Of a stretch of DNA of 64,000 nt, positions 50,001 through 58,962 are shown in pieces (the stretch's first letter is position 1; every line of letters begins with the position of its first letter). Below the pieces are notes generated by a model. That model did no database searches, was not told the DNA's origin, and saw only the letters and a list, made by a program, of their open reading frames with translations. Position numbers and translations under genes: made by a program. This DNA is from Planctomycetota bacterium. Its GTDB lineage: Bacteria; Planctomycetota; J058; JAJDCP01. The stretch lies in assembly GCA_029260765.1 (NCBI GenBank), contig JAJDCP010000062.1, positions 54,096 to 118,095 of the forward strand, in the 5' to 3' direction.

Positions 50001-51225
50001 CCAGGGCCAGGTCGGCCTGCTCCAAGGCTGCGCGCGCGAAGGCCCGACGCGCCGCAGTCAGACCTGCGGCGGCTTGCGGATTCTCGGCCCACAACGCGAG
50101 CGCCTGCTCGAAGCCGGACAGCGCGCGAGCGAACCCCTCGTAGGGTTCAGCGGCTGCGCGCACCGCTCGTGCCTCGCGCAGCTGTTGCCGGGCCTCGTAG
50201 GTGATGCGCAGGCTCTCGCGATGCTGCAGGTAGCTCTCGAGCTCAGCCTGGAAAGCCGCCACCGAAGCGTGGCGCGCTGTGGGTTGCGGTGCAAGGGCCT
50301 TCAGACACAAGGCACGCAGCTCGGCAGGCGTCGACTCCGGCAGCGGGCCGACGCGTCCCTCAATGGCTCGCATCACGACCTCGAGGAAGCTCGCGCCGGC
50401 GTGGGGAGGCCGACCGCTGAGAATGCGGAACAACATTCCACCGAGCAGGTAGACATCGGTGTGTGCTCCCAGCTGCTCCCCCCAGCCTTCTGCGAGCTCT
50501 GGAGGCATGTAGGCGGGTGTTCCGCAGGCGCTCTGGATCTCCGAGCGATGCCGACAACCACCGTCGGGAGCACCGATGCTGACGGCCAGGCCCCAGTCCA
50601 TCACCAGCACCTCACCGAAGGCACCGACCATGACGTTCTCGGGCTTGAGATCGTTGTGCACCACCTGGCGGCTGTGGGCAAAGGCGACGGCGTTGCAAAC
50701 CTGGCTGAGCAGACGCAGATGGTAGGCCTGGTCGTAGTCGGAATCCTGCAACAGATCGGCCCAGCTGCGCCCTTCGACGAGTTTCATAGCCAACACAGGT
50801 GCGCCCGCGCTGGTGTCGATGTCGTAGACCGGCACGATGTTGGGGTGGTCAAGGCGACCGGTCAGGCGCGCTTCGGCCACGAAATTGCCGCGAGCTTCGG
50901 GAGCCCCGCCATGCAGAGTCTTGATGGCGACCTCACGGCCCAGGCTGGTCTGGACGGCGCGGAACACCACCCCCATACCCCCACGGCCGAGCTCTTCGAG
51001 ACGCACGAAGGGCTCGGAGGCCGCGGCCGGCTTCCCAGACGCTGCGGATACCCAACCCTTCGGCTTGTACGTCACCAGGGTGGAGAGGGCTTCGTCCTTC
51101 TGTCCGTCCACTAGCCCCGCCCAGCTGGCTGGGAGCTCAGTGGGCTGTAAATCTTCTCCATGCACCAAGTGTTGACTCCCAAGCAGCGACGCGACCAAAG
51201 CTCGACGCCAGAGCGTCCGACCCAC
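47011..51225 (-). CDS. Ser/Thr protein kinase with transmembrane helix and TPR-type C-terminus
   Basis: A 1404-residue protein. A cytosolic Ser/Thr kinase domain (about 73-335) has GRGGMGVVFRA, VAIKTL, HNDLKPENVMV, a DWG form of the DFG motif and CGTPAYMPPE; its wording is close to the kinase at 1-943. A coiled-coil-prone helical region follows, then one membrane helix near residues 440-462 (VLGVALGLLFLSLGGGMALL). The roughly 900-residue C-terminus is made of TPR-like helical repeats (for example LRVGEALRALEPGPELELHI, REALESLAMAHRLQSLLWLA) that would lie outside the membrane, sensing a partner. The GTG start follows GGGAG. It is 18 bases after the tricorn-like protease gene, so the two likely share a transcript. 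Confidence 0.9.
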   Translation of the reverse strand: MGRTLWRRALVASLLGSQHLVHGEDLQPTELPASWAGLVDGQKDEALSTLVTYKPKGWVSAASGKPAAASEPFVRLEELGRGGMGVVFRAVQTSLGREVAIKTLHGGAPEARGNFVAEARLTGRLDHPNIVPVYDIDTSAGAPVLAMKLVEGRSWADLLQDSDYDQAYHLRLLSQVCNAVAFAHSRQVVHNDLKPENVMVGAFGEVLVMDWGLAVSIGAPDGGCRHRSEIQSACGTPAYMPPELAEGWGEQLGAHTDVYLLGGMLFRILSGRPPHAGASFLEVVMRAIEGRVGPLPESTPAELRALCLKALAPQPTARHASVAAFQAELESYLQHRESLRITYEARQQLREARAVRAAAEPYEGFARALSGFEQALALWAENPQAAAGLTAARRAFARAALEQADLALAASQAGRLPSDDREGLELRRAIEAARLKQQRERRARRRLRGVLGVALGLLFLSLGGGMALLEGERVRTREQKQRAEANDAIARQALSDFTNRWRTVLRFEIGDAPAMRAYGLLYADVIDHWRRLRAVNQQSGQPSLAELEARRQIAGYLLHNEVALDSALVELQAALRVGEALRALEPGPELELHINVCRVDAGECRRILGQLDRARSDLEAALASLRGLRGAGLPSVQLERAIAHALLATALARRDTGSYQAGLEATAQCVELRRTLSAQAPDDPLPTLELIHALLVQGNVLLDLGRPRAALPCLQEGLARLDGFQQGRPTNFHSPLLRADLHENLAVVFWLSGEHPQQRAHLEEALVLREMLLAQRPEAAQHAYNLGRLLTRMAATWFELGAQTRAREAVERSIGLLTGASYLRAGREALESLAMAHRLQSLLWLASDQPAKALLSAEEALRLLDSSQGQSPPSSRRDRANSLRVRAEALQAAGRPADARADLEAARLEVLQAREELGQPIFANQVLCRVLQQLAAQASQAGERDAARQLAEEAVLRSREGWQATGQQRDGAAHGEALLLLARQQWRAGSMQLASESGAEAAGLFAALLPADSSFVDLRLGLAESLRLQGELAGMQARPQQAREFLERAWACLQGLPAGAVRALQVARVEEKLGLLAHQAGELEVALGRLQEACHLRQPWLDGAASSLALATNLRHVCDVQLSRGTAAAAESSLVQARALIEAAGGGFAVRCEAAALRVRQAGVAYLRHEEAAAEQLYLEAYATFQGLLEERPGSFAALAGAVDCLERLSSRAEQQGAIETATALLHEAAQLHAAAEVSDRAGYEGLGRRIALQQSALGWLEGTRAPEDRAGWLRFAELLIDRRRWLDASVAFKQVFAGRAERGDRDTMARAAAVANLASRQEPELAGALQEQALIWLEAYLNLLERDVYEGLAALAERPDPVLKAELERLHGDFQYMRDVSPDFDGLRELEAFQKLFEDFGPD

Positions 51226-51243
51226 ACCGCAGAGACTCCCGTC

Positions 51244-54200
51244 TCAACGCTCAGGCTGCGGAATCCCCATACCGCTTCGGTCCGGATAGGGCGGCCGTGC
51301 AGGCGGCAGGTAGGGGTTTTTCTGCAGTTCTTCGAGGACCCAGTCGATCCCCGCCTCGAGCTGGGGATCCTGGCCGCTTGCCATCAAGGCCGGATCGTCG
51401 ACTACTTCGACATCGGGATCGACGCCATGCCCCTCGATGCCCCAGGTTCCATCGGTCTCGTAGAACGCGAAGGTCGGGACCGCCGTGTAGCCGCCGTCGA
51501 TCAAGCCGGGATTGCCGCTGATGCCGACCAGGCCGCCCCAGGTGCGGGTTCCGATCAGCGGACCCAGGCCCGCTCTGCGGAACAGCCAGGGGAACATGTC
51601 GCCGCCGGAACCCGACGGGCCGTTGATCAGCATGCACTTCGGCCCCTGGTGAGCGTCATAGGGCCACGGCCAGTCCTGCCCGTCGCGGCGCGCCCAATAG
51701 TTGGTGGTCGGCCGGTTGAGCAGCTCGATGAAGCGGGTGGGAATCTGGCCACCGCCATTCCAACGCTCGTCGATGATCAGTGCCTGCTTGTGCGACTGGC
51801 CGAAGAACTGACGCACCAGGTTGTTCTGCCCGTTGACGCCCGTGTCGGGCACATGGATGTAGCCCACGCGTCCGTCGGTCCGTTCGTCGACCAGGGCGCG
51901 GTTGGCTTCGACCCAGGCGCGGTAGCGCAGCTCGCGCTCACTGGCGAGCGGGACCACCAGCAGCTCGCGCGCCTCGTCGTCGAGCCGGGGCTTGCTGCTC
52001 AAGGTCAGGGACGTAGTCCGCCCCGCCAGCCCCTGCAGCGCCGACCAGGGATCGAGGGCGGGATCGAGGGGCTCGCCATTGACGGCCAGCAGGTAGTCAC
52101 CCACCTGGGCGTTGACCCCGGGCTGGCTGAGCGGACCGCGCGCATCGGCGTCCCAGGGGGCTCCTTCGATGATGCGCGAGATCTGGAAGGCCCCCGAGTC
52201 CAGCACGATGTCGGCGCCGAGGAGCCCGACCGACAACGAGGGCTGGCTCTCACCATCGCCCCCCCAGTAGTAGGCATGGCCGACATTCAGCTCGCCGATC
52301 ATCTCGCCGATGACGTAGCTGACATCTTCACGGCTGGCGCAGTCGTCGAGCAGAGCAGCGTACTGCTCGCGCACCGCCTGCCAATCGACCCCGTGCATGC
52401 CTGGATCGTAGAAGAAGTCTCGCTGGATGCGCCAGGCATCGACGAACAGCTGCCGCCACTCGGCCCGCGGCTCGACCAGCATGCGCATGTTGGCCGTGGG
52501 AACAGCTGTGCCCTTGCCGCCGGCAGCCGCCGGTTGGATGCTCGCAGCCGCCCCGCGCACCACCAGCATCTGCTTGCGGTCGCCGCTGAGGCGGTAGTCC
52601 CCGGCACCGCCGGCCACGTCCTGCACCTGCCGAGCCTCGTCACGTATATCGAACACCTGGATGCGGGCAGGCTCGCCGGAGCGTCCTCCGCCGCGCACGA
52701 ACAGCAGCTGCCCCTTGTCATTGCTCTGCAGCTGCGCGTAGCGTCCGGGCGGCACCGGCAGCTGCAGCGCACGACGCTCGAAACCTTCGACATCGATCTC
52801 CACCTGCTCGACCGCTTCGGACTCCGGCGCGTCAGCCACACTTGTGCTCGAACGCGCGCCCGAGACCGCGAAGCTCATGCCCTGGCTGCTGACCGTACCT
52901 TCGAGGCTGCCCGCTTCCACGCGGGCACTCAAGGTCGAGACGTTGCCGGTCGGGTCGCTGACGCTCAGCTCAAGGGTCTGGCTGGCGGCATCCCAGCTGC
53001 CTGTCAGGGTTCCAGTGGTCAGGGCCGAGCTCATGCTGCCGCTGACCGAGCCATCCTCCGCCAGACTGAGGTAGAGGGTGAAGACGATCGGCTCGGGCAG
53101 CTGTTCCGAGCTGAGGCTGCACTGCCAGGTTCCACTGAGGCCGTCGTCCGGTACCGCCTCCGCGGGCTCGCTCGGCTCCGCGTCCGCTGGCTCTGCGGCG
53201 GCCGCTTCTTCTTCTTCCCACTCCTCTTCATCGGACTGGGGCGCCCACGGTGAGGCGAGGTCAGCCCGCAGCGGCACAGCCATCAACACGCCGGTGTTGG
53301 CGTAGATGAAGCTGCTCCCCAGATCTTCATAGCTGGGGCTGAACGCCCGGTTCGAGCTGAAATACAGGTACTCCCCCTTGCGGTCGAACGCCGGCTGGGT
53401 GTCGTTGAAATAGCCGGAGGTCAGCTGCTGGCGCTCCCCGCTCTGCACTGCATAGAGCCAGATCGCGCTGCGCTCGGTGTCTTCCCCGGTACGCCCGTAC
53501 ACCAACCAGCGGCTGTCGTGGGAGAAGTCCATGTCCATATCTTCTGCCCAGGGATCGCAATCGACCAGCCGCAGCGCTCCGCTCTCGAGGGTGTAGAGCC
53601 AGGTGCAGCCGGTCTTGTCGTTGAACAGCAGCTGGTTGGAATCCGGCGACCACTCCGGGCGGCGCAGAAAGACCTGCAGGCTGTCGCTGAGGATACGGGT
53701 CTCGCCCTTGCCATCGGACTGGCGCATCGCGAGCGCATACTCCCCCGACGCGTCGGTGAAGTAAGCCAGCCAACGGCCATCGGGGCTCCATGCCGGATCA
53801 CGCTCGGCGATGCCAGGGCTGCGCGTCAGGTTGCGGGGTACGCCGTGTTCGGCGGGCAGCGTCCAGATGTCCCCGCGTGCCTGCACCACAGCGCGTTTGC
53901 CAGTGGAAGACAACGCCCAGGACTGGATGAAGTCCGCCGCATCGACGCTGCGGGCGCGCAAACGGGGCCGGTCTCCGGGAATGCGCACCTCGACTTCCCG
54001 GCTCTTCTCGCTCGCGAGATCGAGCAAGCGCAGCGCGCCCCCCAACTGGAAGACGATCGCCGGCATCGCACCGGCATGGATGGCGGGAAACTTGACGTCG
54101 TAGTCGCTGAAGAAGGTCAGCTGCCGGCGCTCGCCGCTCGGCACGTCGAACACCCACAGGTTCAGACGGTGCGCGGGCCCGGCATCGGACACGTAGTAGA

Positions 54201-54861
54201 CGCTGCTGCCGTGCCACATCGGCGTACTGTCGCTGCCTTCCCAGTCGGTCATGCGCAGGGACGCGTGGGTGTTCAGCTCGAACAGCCAGATGTCCGACGC
54301 CAGCCCCCCGCGGTAGCGCTTCCAGGTGCGGAAGTCTCTGGTGTAGGGGGTGTAAGCCAGCCAGTTGCCATCGGCGCTGATCGCCCCGAAGGTTCCATAG
54401 GGCACAGGCAGCTGTTCGGGCAGCCCGCCTTCGGCTCCGACCAGGTACAACTGCTTGGTGCGCGCATTGCCCGCGTTGTGGCCGCTAAAAAAGAGCAGCC
54501 GGCCATCGGCGGTCCAGTCGCACAACATCTCGCTCTCGGGATGGTGTGTGACCCGCTGGGCGACGCCGCCTGCGGTAGGAATCGTGTAGAGGTCGCGGTT
54601 GCCTTCGTAGTTGCCGACAAAGGCGATCTGTGTGCCCTCTGCGTTGAAGCGCGGCATCTGCTCCGCGCCCGGCGGGCTGGCCAGCGGGGACGCCAGGCCC
54701 CCTTCCCGGGGCACGATCCACAAGTCGTTCGCATAGACGAAAACGATGTGCTCGGCGGACACATCGGGGAAGCGCAGCATGCCGGCATGGGGCTCGACAT
54801 CGGCGTAGACGGCCAGACAACTGGCCCACAGCAGCAACAAAGTGGCACGTGCAGAGCTCAA
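51244..54861 (-). CDS. Exported tricorn-like protease (PD40 propeller, PDZ, S41)
   Basis: A 1205-residue protease. A signal peptide (ATLLLLWASCLAVYAD) is followed by PD40/WD40-type propeller blades (YANDLWIVPREGGLA, RDPAWSPDGRWLAYFTDAS, RRPEWSPDSNQLLFND). An acidic Glu/Ala/Pro linker and an inserted beta domain (LSGTWQCSLSSEQLPEPIVF and on, about residues 595-690) come next, then the core domain with MIGELNVGHAYYWGG (His), a PDZ domain (PLSQPGVNAQVGDYLLAVNG) and the S41 nucleophile in NGPSGSGGDMFPW (Ser about 1085). It should degrade peptides in the periplasm. The start is a TTG five bases after GGAGGAG. The kinase gene follows by 18 bases. Confidence 0.9.
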   Translation of the reverse strand: MSSARATLLLLWASCLAVYADVEPHAGMLRFPDVSAEHIVFVYANDLWIVPREGGLASPLASPPGAEQMPRFNAEGTQIAFVGNYEGNRDLYTIPTAGGVAQRVTHHPESEMLCDWTADGRLLFFSGHNAGNARTKQLYLVGAEGGLPEQLPVPYGTFGAISADGNWLAYTPYTRDFRTWKRYRGGLASDIWLFELNTHASLRMTDWEGSDSTPMWHGSSVYYVSDAGPAHRLNLWVFDVPSGERRQLTFFSDYDVKFPAIHAGAMPAIVFQLGGALRLLDLASEKSREVEVRIPGDRPRLRARSVDAADFIQSWALSSTGKRAVVQARGDIWTLPAEHGVPRNLTRSPGIAERDPAWSPDGRWLAYFTDASGEYALAMRQSDGKGETRILSDSLQVFLRRPEWSPDSNQLLFNDKTGCTWLYTLESGALRLVDCDPWAEDMDMDFSHDSRWLVYGRTGEDTERSAIWLYAVQSGERQQLTSGYFNDTQPAFDRKGEYLYFSSNRAFSPSYEDLGSSFIYANTGVLMAVPLRADLASPWAPQSDEEEWEEEEAAAAEPADAEPSEPAEAVPDDGLSGTWQCSLSSEQLPEPIVFTLYLSLAEDGSVSGSMSSALTTGTLTGSWDAASQTLELSVSDPTGNVSTLSARVEAGSLEGTVSSQGMSFAVSGARSSTSVADAPESEAVEQVEIDVEGFERRALQLPVPPGRYAQLQSNDKGQLLFVRGGGRSGEPARIQVFDIRDEARQVQDVAGGAGDYRLSGDRKQMLVVRGAAASIQPAAAGGKGTAVPTANMRMLVEPRAEWRQLFVDAWRIQRDFFYDPGMHGVDWQAVREQYAALLDDCASREDVSYVIGEMIGELNVGHAYYWGGDGESQPSLSVGLLGADIVLDSGAFQISRIIEGAPWDADARGPLSQPGVNAQVGDYLLAVNGEPLDPALDPWSALQGLAGRTTSLTLSSKPRLDDEARELLVVPLASERELRYRAWVEANRALVDERTDGRVGYIHVPDTGVNGQNNLVRQFFGQSHKQALIIDERWNGGGQIPTRFIELLNRPTTNYWARRDGQDWPWPYDAHQGPKCMLINGPSGSGGDMFPWLFRRAGLGPLIGTRTWGGLVGISGNPGLIDGGYTAVPTFAFYETDGTWGIEGHGVDPDVEVVDDPALMASGQDPQLEAGIDWVLEELQKNPYLPPARPPYPDRSGMGIPQPER

Positions 54862-55050
54862 GGCGGCTCCTCCAGAGGGAATCGCCGCCCATGGTACAGG
54901 ATCGCTAGTGGCGCAGTCGAGCGGGCGCAACGGGCCGCAAGCCCGTATGGCAGCAGAGCCGTTCGCCCGAGCATTGCAAAAGGCAGCCTGCTCGATCTAC
55001 CATGCAGGTCCCGAAGCCGGCTGCCCGGCTGCCCTGCATGAGGAGCCTAC

Positions 55051-56406
55051 ATGCGCGCCCGCCCCCTGCTGCTCTGTGCCCTGCTCGCCCTGCTCACCCC
55101 CATGCCTGTCTGCGCACAGGAAGAAGACGGTCCCAACTTCGACATTCCCGAGAAGTGGACCGCAGAAAAACGCGAGACCTTCAACGAGGCTGTCCGGCTC
55201 TACCGTGAAGCTGCCGAGGCCGATGAGGACTCCGTCACCAAGTTCGAGGCCGCGATCACCGCGCTGCTGGACGCGCTGCGCCTCGACAAGACCTACGCTC
55301 CAACGCGCTACTACCTGGGCATCGCCTACCAGATCATCGGCGAGGTCAACAAGGCACGCAGCCACCTCGAGCTGGCTGTCAAATACAACAAGCAGTTCTA
55401 CGAAGCGATGGTCGAGCTGGCCGACACGTACATGCACGAGAAGAAGCCCAAGAAGGCGGGGCGCATGTACGACAAGGCCGTCAAGACCGGTCCCGAGTAT
55501 GTGCATGCCTACCGCATGCGGGCTCTGTACCTGCTCAAAGAGCTCGATTTCGCGGCCTGCGCCGAAGACTGCGAAGTGGTGCTGACCGCAGAGCCCGAGG
55601 ACGAGCTGGCGACCTATCTCAGGGATACCGCGCAGCGCGAGCTGAACGGCGAGGACTGGGAGAACACCTACGAAGCCGAGACCGAACACTACATCGTGCG
55701 GACGAACACCGACGAAGAGTTCGCGGAGCTGATCGGTTTCCGCGCCGAGATGATCCACAAGGTGTACACCCGGCTGTTCCCCAAGGTCTCGACCGGCCGT
55801 CGCAAGTTCCCGATCATCGTCTACGCGGACGCCGAAGAGTACCACCGCAAGGGCGGCCCTCCTTCAGCCGGCGGGCACTACGAGCCGTTGCTGCGCAAGC
55901 TCGTGCTGTTCCGCTACCCCGACATCGACGACACGATGCTGGTGTTGCAGCACGAGGGCTTCCACCAGTTTCTGCACTACTATCTCGAGGATGCGCCCCA
56001 GTGGTTCAACGAAGGCGTGGCCGACTACTTCGGCCCCACCGAGTACAGTCTGGTGCGCGGCGACGACCATATGGAGGTGCGCCCCAATCCCTGGCGCGTC
56101 AAGACCATCAAACAAGCGCTGGGCGCGGGCATGGTACGGGGCTTCCGCGAGCTGATGATGATGTCGCAAGCAGAGCTCTACCACCCGCAGTGGGCGGGCA
56201 TCCACTACGCGCAGGCCTGGTCGATCATCTACTTCCTGTGCGAATACAACGACCGCGAGCACTTCCCGATTCTGAAGGACTACTTCGTCGCCCTCAAAGA
56301 GGGTGACGGGCAGGAAGCAGCGTTCCATGCCTCCTTCGGGCAGGTCGACCTCAAGACCATCGAACAGGAGTGGGCGGGTTTCGTCCGCACCTTGCGGGAA
56401 GATTGA
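55051..56406 (+). CDS. Exported TPR and Peptidase-MA-like metallopeptidase
   Basis: A 451-residue protein. Signal peptide MRARPLLLCALLALLTPMPVCAQ precedes three or more TPR repeats (YAPTRYYLGIAYQIIGEVNKA, YEAMVELADTYMHEKKPKKA, VHAYRMRALYLLKELDFAAC). The C-terminal peptidase domain has LQHEGFHQFLHYYL (HExxH), then WFNEGVADYFGPTEYS, the glutamate motif of the Peptidase_MA/DUF1570 family. The final half (YAQAWSIIYFLCEYN) matches the peptidase at 45710-46930. It is probably an outer-compartment zinc peptidase; the substrate is unknown. Confidence 0.84.
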   Translation: MRARPLLLCALLALLTPMPVCAQEEDGPNFDIPEKWTAEKRETFNEAVRLYREAAEADEDSVTKFEAAITALLDALRLDKTYAPTRYYLGIAYQIIGEVNKARSHLELAVKYNKQFYEAMVELADTYMHEKKPKKAGRMYDKAVKTGPEYVHAYRMRALYLLKELDFAACAEDCEVVLTAEPEDELATYLRDTAQRELNGEDWENTYEAETEHYIVRTNTDEEFAELIGFRAEMIHKVYTRLFPKVSTGRRKFPIIVYADAEEYHRKGGPPSAGGHYEPLLRKLVLFRYPDIDDTMLVLQHEGFHQFLHYYLEDAPQWFNEGVADYFGPTEYSLVRGDDHMEVRPNPWRVKTIKQALGAGMVRGFRELMMMSQAELYHPQWAGIHYAQAWSIIYFLCEYNDREHFPILKDYFVALKEGDGQEAAFHASFGQVDLKTIEQEWAGFVRTLRED

Positions 56407-56421
56407 CGGGCCAGCCTGCCC

Positions 56422-58860
56422 TCAATCCAGCTCGGACGCCGGCAGGCTGACCTTGCCCAGGCGTGCTTCGGCATCCTCGAGCCGCGTCTGGATTCCCTGC
56501 AGCAAGGCACCGAGCGAAGACCGCTCGCTCTCAGGCACCGCTTTCCGCAGGTGCTCGTAGCCACGACGGTTGTAGGCGAGCCCGAGGGGCGAGCCCTTCT
56601 CCATGTTGAGCGTGACCGAGTCGCCGAGCAGCTCCAGGGCTTCGCGGTGCCGCTCCACGCTGGAGAGGACCTCGGCCAGAGCCGCGGTCGTCCGAGCGAG
56701 CCCGAGCACGTCGCCCACATCTTGCTGGACCTGCGAAGCCGATTGCAGGTGGCGGCTCGATTGCTCGCTGTTGCCAGCCCGCAGCTCGAGGCGAGCCATC
56801 GTCTCCCAGACCCGGCCCAACTCACGGTGGGCTTTGAGCTGCGTATAGTTGCGCTCGGCCTTGCGGGCGTGGTCGAGTCCGATCTCGAGTGCGTCCAGCT
56901 CGCGTCCCTTACGGGCGCGGACATGCAAGGGCAGGCGGGCCAGGAGATGATGGGTCTCGGCCAGCTCGATCAGGGTGACCGGATCATTCTGCGTGCGCGC
57001 CTCAAAGACCTGCCGCGATTTCTCGAGCAGGTAGGCCGCCTGCACCGGGTCGCCCAGCCGCACCCAGACCGCGGCCTGATCGTTGAGCAGCCGCGCCGCG
57101 CCTGTGGGGTCCTCGGCATCGAGCAGCGCCCGGCTCGCTGTGGTCAGCTCCTGGAGCGCGCGCTCCAGGGAAGCGGGGTCGCCCAGCTCGTAGCAGACGT
57201 TGGCGATCAGGGTGCCGATCTCGACCCGCAGCGCGGCAGGGTCGTCGGGCTGCAGCGCGGCGGCTGCCTCGTTCAGGGTGTTGAGCGCCTCGGGCAGGCT
57301 GAAGGCGGCCTCAAAGCCGGCGGCCTGCCACTGCAAGCGTCCCTGCTCGGCGAGTAGACCGATCTTGAGACGCCGCCGCCCCACGCTGCTCGGCCGCCCC
57401 TCCAACAAGTCGAGCCCTTTCTGACAGTAGGCCAGCGCGGCCTCAGCAGCGCCGAGCATCGCGGCCTGGCGGGCCGCGTCGAGGTAGCGTTGGGCGCTCT
57501 GATCCCAGTCGCCTGCCGCCGCGAAGTGGGTGGCTGCCTTGCTGGCATCGGGCTCGACCTCCTGAGCAGGCTCCTCCGCGAGTGGCTCTGCAGGCGCGCC
57601 CGCTTTGAGGTCGGCAGGAGCCGCACTGCGCTGCGCGGCGTCGAGCAGGCTCTGGATGAACTGGGCGTCCACGCCCGAGTGGCTCATCGCCGCCAATTCG
57701 TCCGCCGAGCTCTTCAGCAGATCCCTGAACGGAATCCGCGCGGTCGCCAGCTCGTCACTCATGGCCGGCTCGACGGACGCCTCCTCCTCCGGGAGTGCAG
57801 GCGCGGAGGTTTCCTCGGGTTGCGCGGGCTCTTCAGCCTGCGCGGGCTCTTCAGCCTGCTCGGGCTCTTCAGCCTGCGCGGGCTCTTCAGCCTGCGCGGG
57901 CTCTGCAGCCTGCTCGGGCTCTTCAGCCTGCTCGGGCTCTTTGCTTTCGGTCGCCGCTTGGGGCTCGGGTTCCTCGGCAAGCTTCGGCGCCTCGGCGCAG
58001 GGCGCGGGCTGCGCTGCGCTGCCCGTCAACAACCCGCCCAGGCGCTTGTGCCAAGCCTGCATCAGCGAGGGCAGCAGGGATTGCCGCAACAACTGCGCCG
58101 CCTCTTCGGGCAGTCGGAAGCGGCCCGCCCCCAGGTCGATGAGAGGCACCCCCAGGTCCAAGCTCCATTGCAGCAGCTCAAGCACTTGCAGGGCATCGAG
58201 TTGCAGCAGAGATGCCAGCAGCTCGGCGTCGAAGCCCCGCCCGATCACCGCTGCACCGCGCAAGACCCGTAGCACCTCGCGCGGCAGCTCGGGCAACGCC
58301 GCCAACTCTTCCGCAGGCTTGGGCTCCAACCGCAACACGGCCTCGGGTCCATGGCTGAGCACCAGCACCTCGAGGACCCGGGCCGCGTCCCCGACCGGTG
58401 TGGCGGTTCCGAAGGTCAGCACCAGCGGCAAGCGCAACCAACCGTGATGCGCGATCAGATCCCGCAGGAACCCCAGCATGCCCGGGTCGGCGCACTCGAC
58501 GGCCTCGAAGCAGAGCACGTAGCGGAAGGGACCCTGGTCGGCCAGCCGGTTGAGGCTATCCACAAACACACCGCTGCGTTCCTGGTCGCTCATCTCGTCG
58601 AGCAGCTTGCGGCGCAGGCCCGTCCAGAGTCGCTCCTGCATGAACGACTGCATGCCGCCCGCGGCGCCGAGCTGTCCTTCGACTTCGCGGCAGGCCTCGA
58701 GCGCCAGCGAATAGATGCTGCTGTGGACGTCGCAGGCCAGACGGATCAAGCGCAGCTTCGAGCCCTTGGGGGGCTCTGGAGGAGGAGCTCCGAGCAGGGC
58801 AGTGTGCAGGCCCGCGCCCAGACGCTCCCAGAGAGCTGAAAGAGATGCAGTGTTCGGCAT
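56422..58860 (-). CDS. TPR protein with degenerate ATPase-like N-terminus and Glu/Pro/Ala repeats
   Basis: An 812-residue cytosolic protein. The first 290 residues resemble part of a STAND/AAA ATPase module (YVLCFEAVECADPGMLGFLRD is Walker B-like; LPREVLRVLRGAAVIGRGFD and LLQWSLDLGVPLIDLGAGRF resemble sensor/WH regions), but I see no Walker A, so nucleotide hydrolysis is unlikely. A low-complexity stretch (about 305-350) repeats A-E-E-P-x-Q. The C-terminus (about 400-812) is TPR-like (ARLLNDQAAVWVRLGDPVQA, RTTAALAEVLSSVERHREAL), as in signalling proteins of the LuxR/STAND class. It may be a scaffold for the kinases nearby. Convergent with the Peptidase-MA-like gene; 15 bases separate their ends. 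Confidence 0.7.
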   Translation of the reverse strand: MPNTASLSALWERLGAGLHTALLGAPPPEPPKGSKLRLIRLACDVHSSIYSLALEACREVEGQLGAAGGMQSFMQERLWTGLRRKLLDEMSDQERSGVFVDSLNRLADQGPFRYVLCFEAVECADPGMLGFLRDLIAHHGWLRLPLVLTFGTATPVGDAARVLEVLVLSHGPEAVLRLEPKPAEELAALPELPREVLRVLRGAAVIGRGFDAELLASLLQLDALQVLELLQWSLDLGVPLIDLGAGRFRLPEEAAQLLRQSLLPSLMQAWHKRLGGLLTGSAAQPAPCAEAPKLAEEPEPQAATESKEPEQAEEPEQAAEPAQAEEPAQAEEPEQAEEPAQAEEPAQPEETSAPALPEEEASVEPAMSDELATARIPFRDLLKSSADELAAMSHSGVDAQFIQSLLDAAQRSAAPADLKAGAPAEPLAEEPAQEVEPDASKAATHFAAAGDWDQSAQRYLDAARQAAMLGAAEAALAYCQKGLDLLEGRPSSVGRRRLKIGLLAEQGRLQWQAAGFEAAFSLPEALNTLNEAAAALQPDDPAALRVEIGTLIANVCYELGDPASLERALQELTTASRALLDAEDPTGAARLLNDQAAVWVRLGDPVQAAYLLEKSRQVFEARTQNDPVTLIELAETHHLLARLPLHVRARKGRELDALEIGLDHARKAERNYTQLKAHRELGRVWETMARLELRAGNSEQSSRHLQSASQVQQDVGDVLGLARTTAALAEVLSSVERHREALELLGDSVTLNMEKGSPLGLAYNRRGYEHLRKAVPESERSSLGALLQGIQTRLEDAEARLGKVSLPASELD
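57821..57943. repeat. 18-bp tandem repeat encoding Ala-Glu-Glu-Pro-(Ala/Glu)-Gln
   Basis: About seven imperfect copies of CGCGGGCTCTTCAGCCTG in frame with the TPR protein on the minus strand. Copies differ mainly at the Ala/Glu codon. Unit number may vary without changing frame. Confidence 0.85.
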
Positions 58861-58962
58861 GGTGGATGCTCCTGTGTGTGCAGCTGCGACAATACGGAAC
58901 TGGCTGCGGGCTTTGCAAGCCGGTCTCCATCTGGCAGACTGCTGCTGGAATCAGGAGTCCCC

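Noticed and set aside
57821..57943. A CRISPR-like array.
   Set aside because: The 18-bp units are directly adjacent without spacers and lie in a coding frame. No CRISPR array or cas gene is visible in the window.
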